DNA from: Treponema sp.
GTDB lineage: Bacteria; Spirochaetota; Spirochaetia; Treponematales; Treponemataceae
Assembly: GCA_016293005.1 (NCBI GenBank)
Contig: JAEDFA010000048.1
Location: 1 to 14,586 of the forward strand
Length of the DNA: 14,586 nucleotides
Direction: 5' to 3'
The notes beneath the pieces were generated by a model. It made no database searches and was not told the DNA's origin. It saw only the letters and a list, made by a program, of their open reading frames with translations. The stretch's first letter is position 1; each line of letters begins with the position of its first letter. The position numbers and the translations under genes were made by a program. Of this stretch, positions 1-5,705 are shown in pieces.

Positions 1-936
1 TCAAAAATGACAACAATTTATTCAACGAATGAAGTTTCTGAAAAAAAAATAAAAGACATTTTTGAATCTGAATTTAATGATGGAATTTTTACAATTGAAG
101 AAACAAATTATAAAATAAAAAATGGTGAATTAGATACTAATAATGATATTTGGAAAATAAAAACAACTGAAAGTTCTTCTTGGCAAATGACGGTTAATAA
201 AAATACATCAATGACTTTCGGTGATATTGGAAAAGTGCGAGTTGGAATAAAAACAACAGCAGATAAAATTTTTGTAAAAAATAATTGGGCAGAACCTAAG
301 CCTGAATTATTAAAAACTCTTATAACTCACAATGAAGCAAGAAGATTTAAATCATTAAATCCCTCTTATCAAGTTTTATACACTCATGAAACGAAGAATA
401 ATGTAAAATCTGTTATTGATATTTCTCAGTTTCCAAATTCACAAAAATATTTATTAGAAAATAAAGATATTTTAGAGAAACGCAACTACATAAAAAAAGC
501 AAATAGAAAATGGTATGAAATTTGGGTTCCTCAACAACCTGAAAATTGGAAAAAAACAAAACTTGTTTTTCCAGATATTTCCGAAAAGCCAATATTTTGG
601 ATTAGTGAAAAAGAAGAAGTAATTCAAGGAAATTGCTATTGGATTATTTCAGATTCTCAAAATGATAGTTTACTTTGGCTGGCATTGGGTGTTGGAAATT
701 CATCTTTTATTGAGGAATTTTATGATAATAATTTTAACAACAAGCTTTATGCAGGAAGAAGAAGATTTATGACTCAATATGTCGAAAAATTTCCAATTCC
801 AAATCCTGAATCCGAAATTTCAAAAGCAATAATTAAACTTTCAAAAAAAATTTATGATTTAACTGATAAGGAAGATACAAGTGCTTTACAAACGGAATTA
901 AATATTCTTGTTTATAAAGCTTTTGGTTTACAATAG
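1..936 (+). CDS. N6-adenine DNA methyltransferase, C-terminal part (partial at left edge)
   Basis: The frame is open from the first base of the window, so this is the 3' part of a longer gene; the ATG at 7 has no visible ribosome site and is probably internal. The visible 311 residues look like the target-recognition half of a TaqI/Eco57I-like gamma-class adenine methyltransferase. Counting from the ATG at 7, there is a GDIGKVRVGIKTTADKIF block at residues 72-89, a HNEARRF segment at 108-114, and a closing RRRFMTQYVEKFPIPNP block at 251-267, all typical of that C-terminal domain. The SAM-binding motif and the NPPY catalytic motif would lie upstream and cannot be seen. The gene converges on the restriction endonuclease gene and their ends overlap by 9 bp (928-936). 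The inferred role is to methylate host DNA at the site cut by the neighbour. A fused type IIG or BREX-type enzyme cannot be excluded without the N-terminus. Confidence 0.85.
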   Translation, partial: SKMTTIYSTNEVSEKKIKDIFESEFNDGIFTIEETNYKIKNGELDTNNDIWKIKTTESSSWQMTVNKNTSMTFGDIGKVRVGIKTTADKIFVKNNWAEPKPELLKTLITHNEARRFKSLNPSYQVLYTHETKNNVKSVIDISQFPNSQKYLLENKDILEKRNYIKKANRKWYEIWVPQQPENWKKTKLVFPDISEKPIFWISEKEEVIQGNCYWIISDSQNDSLLWLALGVGNSSFIEEFYDNNFNNKLYAGRRRFMTQYVEKFPIPNPESEISKAIIKLSKKIYDLTDKEDTSALQTELNILVYKAFGLQ

Positions 937-1941
937 TCCCTTTGGTAATGGAATTTGGATTTTTTTGTTTACTTTCTTTCCTTCAAATTGTTGAAAATGA
1001 TTGAAAAAATCTTCTCCAGTTGATAAATACAATCCTTTTATAATTACATTTTCATCTTCTATTTTTGCATCGAAAATGGCATATCGAATATCACAATGAC
1101 GAATTTTTTGATTCATTAAGGAAAAATCGCAAAATTCTGTACTTGATGGTGTAATTAATCCAAGATCAATAGTTGAAGATGTTTGAAGTTTTATTTCTAA
1201 AAGTTGATTTACAATATCTGGGAACTGACCATTATCTTTATAGGATTTATAGCCAAGAATTTTAGAAACTTCTTCTTGTAAAAATGCGCCTCTATTTCGT
1301 TCTTTGTCAATTCCTGGATTTTTAAAACTAAAGCCAATTAATTTTTTCAACTTATCATATAAAGCAGAAATCGAAAGTAAATTTTCAATAATTGGTAAAT
1401 CTGTTGGAGATTCTAAACAAATAGGTAATTTATATTCATTGTTAACTAAATTTTTAATCACATCTGTATCAAATCGTGAATATAATTCTCCTCCATTATT
1501 ATTTGCGTTTAATTTTGCTTGATATTTTTGAGTCAAAGTTCCTGTTGTATCATAATCTGCAAGTTGAGAACCTGAAATGACAACAACATTTGTTAAAATG
1601 TCATTTTCTTCACGAATTAAAACATATCTTCTGTTTGGATTGATTTCTTCATTCCAAATTTGTAGATTATCACTTTTTTGAATATATGTATCAAAATTTT
1701 GTCCAAAAAATCTTGGTTGTGTCTTTAGAAAACTTTTTGGGATTGGATAGCCTAAAATTTCACAGATTTTTGATTTTACAACTTTAGAACGAGTTCTAAT
1801 TGCTAATCCTTTTGTACTTAAATTTTTTAGACCATTTCTTAAAACTATTTCTAAGTCATCATTTGGTATATATAAATCTTCTGGAATAGAATCATAAATT
1901 GTTAAACCACTATTTTTTATACCGTTATAGTATTTATTCAT
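928..1941 (-). CDS. Type II restriction endonuclease, PD-(D/E)XK fold
   Basis: The protein has 337 residues from the ATG at 1941. That start is chosen because AAAGGTG lies 6 nt upstream. A GTG three codons earlier (1950) would fall inside this ribosome site. The nuclease signature is in the C-terminal half: GQFPDIVNQLLEIKLQ, with P-D at residues 241-242 and E249-x-K251, preceded by a helix carrying E223/E224 (GAFLQEEVSKILG). This is the PD-(D/E)XK catalytic arrangement. The N-terminal 190 residues match nothing I recognise and probably contribute DNA recognition. The start overlaps the controller gene by 8 bp (ATGAATAA), so the two are translationally coupled. The convergent methyltransferase identifies it as the cutting half of a restriction-modification system. 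The exact REase subfamily and recognition site cannot be told from sequence alone. Confidence 0.85.
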   Translation of the reverse strand: MNKYYNGIKNSGLTIYDSIPEDLYIPNDDLEIVLRNGLKNLSTKGLAIRTRSKVVKSKICEILGYPIPKSFLKTQPRFFGQNFDTYIQKSDNLQIWNEEINPNRRYVLIREENDILTNVVVISGSQLADYDTTGTLTQKYQAKLNANNNGGELYSRFDTDVIKNLVNNEYKLPICLESPTDLPIIENLLSISALYDKLKKLIGFSFKNPGIDKERNRGAFLQEEVSKILGYKSYKDNGQFPDIVNQLLEIKLQTSSTIDLGLITPSSTEFCDFSLMNQKIRHCDIRYAIFDAKIEDENVIIKGLYLSTGEDFFNHFQQFEGKKVNKKIQIPLPKGLL

Positions 1942-2164
1942 TATTATCACCTTTAGTTAATAAGTCTGGAACTGTGATCTTCATATAGTTAGCTATGGTC
2001 GTAAGTGTTCCGAGTGTCAAATTTCTCTCACATCTTTCTATTGAACCTATATATGTTCTGTGGAAACCAACTAAGTCTGCAAAGGCTTCTTGGGACAATT
2101 TTTGAATTTCTCTATATTTTTTTATATTCTCGGCTATAATGTTTCGGTACTCAGTTTCTTCCAT
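1934..2164 (-). CDS. Restriction-modification controller (C) protein, XRE-family HTH
   Basis: This 76-residue protein is nearly all helix-turn-helix. The segment from S24 to N48 (SQEAFADLVGFHRTYIGSIE followed by RCERN) closely resembles the C.PvuII/C.BamHI/C.Esp1396I controllers, with the family's HRTYIG recognition-helix pattern. Such proteins bind as dimers to operators in their own promoter. They first activate the C-R operon and then repress it, which delays endonuclease until the methyltransferase has protected the host DNA. Here the gene lies directly upstream of, and overlaps, the endonuclease gene. The start at 2164 has no Shine-Dalgarno sequence. A TATAAT lies 27 bp upstream, giving a leader of roughly 20 nt; short or absent leaders are common for C genes. 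The family assignment is firm, and the regulatory role follows from context. Confidence 0.92.
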   Translation of the reverse strand: MEETEYRNIIAENIKKYREIQKLSQEAFADLVGFHRTYIGSIERCERNLTLGTLTTIANYMKITVPDLLTKGDNNE

Positions 2165-2191
2165 AAGAATATAAATTTAATTACTTTGATG

Positions 2192-2220
2192 ATTATATGT
2201 CTACAGACTATAGGTAGCAT
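2192..2220 (-). promoter_or_regulatory. C-R operon promoter with candidate C-box operator
   Basis: On the minus strand a perfect TATAAT (2192-2197) has no recognisable -35 hexamer 16-18 bp upstream, as expected of a promoter needing an activator. The place of the -35 is taken by an imperfect palindrome, ATGCTAC at 2220-2214 facing GTAGaCAT at 2204-2197. Its centre contains CTATAGTC, like the GACTTATAGTC core of known C-boxes. The CTAC/GTAG arms are 4 bp with a 9-bp centre, and one base is inserted in the outer arm. The assignment as the controller's binding site is inference from position and resemblance. Confidence 0.6.
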
Positions 2221-2230
2221 AAAAAAAATC

Positions 2231-2304
2231 GTCTAACACCGTTTTCAAAGCCGACAACTTTATCGCCTGATGGCGAAAAGTTGCGGTTTAAACCGATGTT
2301 AGCA
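2231..2304 (+). other. attC (59-base element) integron cassette recombination site
   Basis: The layout is the canonical one. R'' GTCTAAC (2231-2237) is followed by a 5-nt spacer and L'' TTTCAAAG (2243-2250). L' GTTTAAA (2286-2292) is followed by a 5-nt spacer and R' GTTAGCA (2298-2304). Between the L boxes the DNA folds into a hairpin: CCG-A-CAACTTT-A-TCGCC (2251-2267) against GGCGAAAAGTTGCGG (2272-2286) with loop TGAT. All unpaired stem bases (C2246, G2250, A2254, A2262) are on the left arm. C2246 interrupts TTT/AAA exactly where the classical extrahelical base sits in L'' of attC-aadA sites. That asymmetry fixes the orientation: the cassette ending here lies to the left and contains the restriction-modification genes. 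Cleavage by an integrase would be between G2298 and T2299. R' departs from GTTRRRY at one position (C2303). Confidence 0.88.
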
Positions 2305-2352
2305 GACGGGCCACGTAACCGTCAAAGCAAGCCAAAATTTACACAAAGAAAA

Positions 2353-2370
2353 GGAGCTGTCTTGAAAGTT
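2353..2370 (+). repeat. IS remnant terminal inverted repeat, transposase-3' side
   Basis: GGAGCTGTCTTGAAAGTT matches the repeat at 2814-2831 (opposite strand) at 14 of 18 positions by eye. Confidence 0.65.
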
Positions 2371-2395
2371 CTACAAATAAACTTGTGGGATTTTT

Positions 2396-2756
2396 TTATT
2401 TTGTCTGTCCAAAAATTGTTTCGCATTCGACTGAACGCTGCTTCATAAATTCATGGTCTTTTTCCGTATGAAGTATTTCGTTTACCTTTTTCTTATGAGA
2501 AAGCCAGTTTTCATTTCTTTGAACCATTCTTCCATATTCAGACTTTGTACAAAGACTTCTTTAAGGGCAGCCTTCACAGTTTTCACAGTGGTATACATCA
2601 ATCTTCTGTTCATATCCGGATTCATTTTTCTTTATCACAATTTTCTTTAAAGGAACAGGATTTTCTTAGGTCTTCATCAAGACTTGGTGGAAAAAGCCAT
2701 TGCTGGCTTTGGTTATATTCTTTGTAAACAATTTTGTCGCTTTTTCCTCTGCTCAT
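2396..2756 (-). pseudogene. Broken IS1182-family transposase (N- and C-terminal pieces joined)
   Basis: The N-terminal piece starts with the ATG at 2756. It contains YKEYNQSQQWLFPPSLDEDL, matching the N-terminal segment (YNQ.Q..L.P.SLDE) of IS1182-like transposases. It then runs into unrelated sequence and stops after 44 codons. In another frame, from about 2620, comes the zinc-ribbon-like and C-terminal part of the same family: YHCENCEGCP, SLCTKSEYGRMVQRN, and then FMKQRSVECETIFGQ. The last matches the R-S-x-E-x-E-x-x-F-G-Q block holding the final catalytic glutamate. An in-frame TAA follows CEGCP, and the whole central catalytic region is missing. The gene cannot encode an active enzyme. 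Confidence 0.75.
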
Positions 2757-2813
2757 ATTTAAATTTTACCACAGAAACTTTTCGTTGGCTTTAAAAATAA
2801 TTGAGGCTGCCCA

Positions 2814-2831
2814 TACTTTTTAGACAGCCCC
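2814..2831 (-). repeat. IS remnant terminal inverted repeat, transposase-5' side
   Basis: Read on the minus strand this is GGGGCTGTCTAAAAAGTA, the partner of the repeat at 2353-2370. It lies upstream of the transposase N-terminal fragment, as an IS end should. Confidence 0.65.
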
Positions 2832-2847
2832 TTTCCATATTTCTTTG

Positions 2848-2876
2848 TTGTTATATTTCATAAAATTCAGTAAAAT
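2848..2876 (+). promoter_or_regulatory. Candidate promoter of hisA-hisIE, leaderless
   Basis: TTGTTA (2848-2853) is followed after 17 bp by TAAAAT (2871-2876). The expected transcription start (about 2883) is 3 nt from the ATG at 2886, and no Shine-Dalgarno sequence precedes that ATG. The two facts agree with a leaderless or nearly leaderless mRNA. The promoter lies just outside the IS remnant. Confidence 0.45.
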
Positions 2877-2885
2877 ACTTTCATT

Positions 2886-4187
2886 ATGGTAATCAGTTCT
2901 ATCGACCTCAAAGACGGTCATGTTGTTCAGTTAAAAAATGGAAAAGAGCTTGTCCTCAAAAGAGATGACGCAGATGCTCTCATAAACGAATTTAACAAAT
3001 ACGGCGAAGTTGCAGTTATCGATTTAGATGCCGCAATGGGTCACACAAATCCAAAAGGCGACACAATAAACACTCCGCTTTTAAAAAGCCTTCTAAGAAA
3101 AGGTAATGTCAGAACCGGCGGTGGGATTCATTCTGTTAAACGCGCAAAAGAACTGATTTCCCTTGGTGCAGAAAAAGTAATCATCGGTTCTTCTGCCTGG
3201 AAAAAATCACCAGAAGACAACAAAAGCGTTTTAAATACAGAATTCCTCGAAGAACTCGTTAACGCAATCGGAAAACAGCGCGTAATAATCGGCGTCGATG
3301 CCCTAAACGGAAAAATCGCTGTAAAAGGCTGGACAGAAACAATCGATGTTTCTTTAATCGACGGTGCAAAAATGGCTGAAAAATACTGTTCAGAACTTTT
3401 ATTCACCTGCGTAGAAAAAGAAGGCTGCATGCAGGGAACAAATCTTCAAATGGCACAAGAACTTCGCAATTCCGTAAAATGCCGCGTAGTCGTTGCAGGA
3501 GGCGTTTCTTCAGAAGAAGAAGTTCAAACTCTTGAAAAAATGCACTGCGATGTTCAGCTTGGAATGGCTCTTTACACTCAAAAAGTTTCCTTAAAAAATT
3601 CTTTCATAAAATGCCTCGACTGGCAGAAAACTTCAGGAATGATTCCAGTAATCGCTCAAGATTCTATTTCCGGCGAAGTTTTAATGATGGGCTACTCAAA
3701 TCAAGAAGCGCTCGAAAAAACTTTTGACACAGGAAAACTAACTTTCTTCAGCAGAACGCGCAATGTTCTCTGGACAAAAGGCGAAACAAGCGGAAATTTC
3801 CTTGAAGTCGTAAAACTTCGTGCAGACTGCGACCGCGATACAATTCTTGCAACTGTAATTCCGCACGGCCCTGTATGCCACACCGGAAGCTGGAACTGTT
3901 TTTCTTCAGAAGCAATAGAAAAATCAACTTTAGAACGCCTTTACGGAACAATTCAAGAACGATTTGCAAACCCTCGTCCAGGTTCTTACACGGCAACTTT
4001 AGATTCTAAGCGAGTCCGCGAAAAAATCGAAGAAGAATCCGAAGAACTCTGCGAAGCCGAAGACAAAGACGAAGTTATATGGGAAGCAGCCGATTTACTC
4101 TACTTTGTAAGCGTTTTGATGTACAAAGAAGGCGTAACCTGGAAAGATGTCTGTGACGAATTAGACCGTCGCCACAAAGAAAAATAA
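2886..4187 (+). CDS. HisA-HisI-HisE trifunctional histidine biosynthesis fusion
   Basis: This is one 433-residue cytosolic protein with three enzymes of histidine synthesis. Residues 1-240 are a HisA-type (beta/alpha)8 isomerase: IDLKDG with catalytic D7, DLDAAMG at 46-52, the phosphate loop GGGI at 78-81, the second acid D138 (VIIGVDAL), and AGGVSS at 204-209. The usual bacterial T-D-x-x-R-D-G-T loop is replaced by CVEKEGCMQG (175-184), closer to the divergent or eukaryotic HIS6 form. Residues 252-340 are HisI (PR-AMP cyclohydrolase), with zinc and metal ligands D314-C-D316-R-D318, C331 (PVCHTG) and C338. Residues 349-433 are HisE (PR-ATP pyrophosphohydrolase), with an EEESEE cluster at 382-387 and E400-x-x-D403. 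HisE acts first, HisI second and HisA third, so one chain runs three consecutive steps. The HisF, HisH, HisG and later enzymes are not nearby. The start agrees with the HisA N-terminus. Confidence 0.92.
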   Translation: MVISSIDLKDGHVVQLKNGKELVLKRDDADALINEFNKYGEVAVIDLDAAMGHTNPKGDTINTPLLKSLLRKGNVRTGGGIHSVKRAKELISLGAEKVIIGSSAWKKSPEDNKSVLNTEFLEELVNAIGKQRVIIGVDALNGKIAVKGWTETIDVSLIDGAKMAEKYCSELLFTCVEKEGCMQGTNLQMAQELRNSVKCRVVVAGGVSSEEEVQTLEKMHCDVQLGMALYTQKVSLKNSFIKCLDWQKTSGMIPVIAQDSISGEVLMMGYSNQEALEKTFDTGKLTFFSRTRNVLWTKGETSGNFLEVVKLRADCDRDTILATVIPHGPVCHTGSWNCFSSEAIEKSTLERLYGTIQERFANPRPGSYTATLDSKRVREKIEEESEELCEAEDKDEVIWEAADLLYFVSVLMYKEGVTWKDVCDELDRRHKEK

Positions 4188-4224
4188 ATTTTTCTATTAT
4201 CTGTCATTGCACAAACTACTGTTT

Positions 4225-4340
4225 TATAGTAATTTTAAATCTCACGGCTTTTTTCTAAGCTGTAACGAGATTCATTTTTGAATCCCTGTAGGATTTTATG
4301 TTTGCACTGTTAAACAGTTTGCGAGTAATGGAGAACGTCG
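4225..4340 (+). promoter_or_regulatory. Structured leader of the dat-ddc operon, attenuator-like
   Basis: After a possible -10 (TATAGT, 4225-4230) the leader can form two mutually exclusive hairpins. The first is AATCTC-ACGGCTT (4238-4250) against AAGCTGT (4257-4263), an AAC bulge, then GAGATT (4267-4272). The second is GATTCA (4269-4274) against TGAATC (4279-4284) with a TTTT loop. They share GATT. Further down is a near-perfect palindrome, ACTGTT-A-AACAGT (4306-4318). A ribosome site GGAG (4331-4334) precedes the ATG at 4341. I recognise no known riboswitch class. A switching or operator function is inference; the inverted repeats are seen. Confidence 0.4.
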
Positions 4341-5690
4341 ATGTCAAAAAAAGACACCAATCAGTATTACATTACCAGACAGGATTCCACAGAATCTAAT
4401 GCCCGTAGTTATCCGCGGAAATTTCCGCTTGCTTTAGTAAAAGCAAAAGGCTCATGGGTTGAGGACATTGAAGGAAACAAATATCTGGATTTTTTGTGCG
4501 GAGCAGGAACTCTTGCACTTGGACACAATGACACTGAAATAAATCAGGCAATGATTGAACTTCTTTCCAGCGATTTTCCGCTTCATACGCTTGATTTAAC
4601 CACACCTGTAAAAGATGAGTTCGTTCAGACTGTAATTTCTCATCTTCCACAAGAACTGGCACAAAATTGTAAAATCCAGTTTTGTTCACCAAGCGGAACT
4701 GATGCAACAGACGCTGCATTAAAATTATGCAAAACGGCAACTTCCAGAACTTCCATAATCGCTTTTCAAGGCGGTTTTCACGGAATGGGTCATGGAGCGC
4801 TTTCATGCACTGGCAATCTCGGTGCAAAAAGCAAAGTCGGCGCATTAATGCCAGAAGTTCAGCATTTTCCGTTCCCAAACAGTTACAGAAATTATTTCGG
4901 TCTTAAAGGCGAAGCGGCTGTTGATGCGTGCTGCGAATATTTTGAACGCACTTTAAAAGACCCGGAAAGCGGAATCACAAAACCTGCGGCAGTAATCATC
5001 GAACCTATTCAAGGCGAAGGCGGAGTAAATGTTGCTCCTGTAAAATTTCTTCAAACAATCCGCCGCGTAACACAAGAACTCGACATTCCGTTAATCGTAG
5101 ACGAAATTCAATGCGGAATGGGCCGAAGCGGTAAACTTTTTGCATTTGAATACGCGCAAATCGTTCCGGATGTAATTCTCTGTTCCAAAGCAATTGGCGG
5201 AAGTCAGCCTCTTTCAATCGTAATTTACAACAAAAAACTCGACTTATGGCAGCCGGGAGCACACACAGGAACTTTCCGCGGAAACCAAATTGCAATGAAA
5301 GCCGGAACAATCGTTTTAAATCGCGTAACAAAACCAGAATTTTTAAACGATGTAATCAAAAAAGGCGAATTTATTCAAAAACGAATGAACGAAATCAAAG
5401 CAAAATCAAAAATCATCGGCGATGTGCGCGGAAAAGGTCTTATGATTGGCTGCGAATTCGTAAATCCAAAAGAAAAACCTGATTCTCTGGGATTATTTCC
5501 TGTAAACGGAGATGCTGCTGCAAAAGTTCAGAAAATCTGTTTTGAAAATAAACTCATAATGGAAAAAGGCGGAAGAAACGGTTCTGTAATGAGATGTCTT
5601 TGCGCATTAAATGTTACTCAAGAAGAAATCGAAAAAGCCATGAACATTTTTGAAGACGCCGTTTTACAAGTCAACAAAGAATACCAATAA
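4341..5690 (+). CDS. dat: Diaminobutyrate-2-oxoglutarate aminotransferase (class III, PLP)
   Basis: The enzyme converts L-aspartate 4-semialdehyde plus glutamate to L-2,4-diaminobutyrate plus 2-oxoglutarate. The 449-residue length and the N-terminal block RQDSTESNARSYPRKFPLAL (13-32), followed by GAGTLALGHN (54-63), are characteristic of the Dat family rather than of GABA or acetylornithine aminotransferases. PLP-site features are SGT at 118-120, GGFHGM at 144-149, EPIQGEGG at 221-228, DEIQ at 254-257 (the Asp pairing with the pyridine nitrogen), the Schiff-base lysine K283 (CSKAIGG), and TFRGN at 311-315. The ATG is supported by GGAG 6 nt upstream. The decarboxylase gene begins 15 nt after the stop, so the two form an operon. 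EctB, the ectoine enzyme, is homologous, but no ectA or ectC is present and the downstream decarboxylase argues for diaminopropane synthesis. Confidence 0.92.
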   Translation: MSKKDTNQYYITRQDSTESNARSYPRKFPLALVKAKGSWVEDIEGNKYLDFLCGAGTLALGHNDTEINQAMIELLSSDFPLHTLDLTTPVKDEFVQTVISHLPQELAQNCKIQFCSPSGTDATDAALKLCKTATSRTSIIAFQGGFHGMGHGALSCTGNLGAKSKVGALMPEVQHFPFPNSYRNYFGLKGEAAVDACCEYFERTLKDPESGITKPAAVIIEPIQGEGGVNVAPVKFLQTIRRVTQELDIPLIVDEIQCGMGRSGKLFAFEYAQIVPDVILCSKAIGGSQPLSIVIYNKKLDLWQPGAHTGTFRGNQIAMKAGTIVLNRVTKPEFLNDVIKKGEFIQKRMNEIKAKSKIIGDVRGKGLMIGCEFVNPKEKPDSLGLFPVNGDAAAKVQKICFENKLIMEKGGRNGSVMRCLCALNVTQEEIEKAMNIFEDAVLQVNKEYQ

Positions 5691-5705
5691 TTTGCTGAGG
5701 TTCTT

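Larger units (their letters stand above)
2353..2831 (-). mobile_element. Internally deleted IS1182-like insertion sequence remnant
   Basis: The element is bounded by imperfect terminal inverted repeats, GGAGCTGTCTTGAAAGT from 2353 rightward and GGGGCTGTCTAAAAAGT from 2831 leftward. Both are preceded on the outside by AAA. Between them are only the first 30 or so and the last 75 codons of a DDE transposase on the minus strand. The remnant is about 480 bp, whereas complete elements of this kind are usually around 1.5 kb or more. No convincing target duplication is visible. The element separates the attC region from the histidine gene and ends 54 bp before the hisA-hisIE start codon. Confidence 0.75.

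Noticed and set aside
1939..1950. GTG at 1950 as the endonuclease start
   Set aside because: It lies within the AAAGGTG ribosome site of the ATG at 1941, which has proper spacing.
2231..2304. Hairpin read as a simple intrinsic terminator of the R-M region
   Set aside because: No U-tract follows, no sense gene ends directly before it, and the exact box spacing with one-sided unpaired bases fits attC far better.
2453..2727. Plus-strand open frames between the attC and hisA
   Set aside because: They are the reverse of the minus-strand transposase remnant, whose peptide blocks are recognisable. The plus-strand peptides are not.
4225..4340. T-box, lysine or other known riboswitch before dat
   Set aside because: The leader is too short for a lysine riboswitch, and no T-box antiterminator sequence is present. 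It is kept as an unassigned structured leader.
4396..4878. Long open antisense frame inside the aminotransferase gene, and similar ones inside ddc, ilvB, SPFH and HD-GYP
   Set aside because: They mirror real coding sequence with strong family motifs and have leucine/arginine-rich low-complexity translations. None has ribosome sites or recognisable domains.
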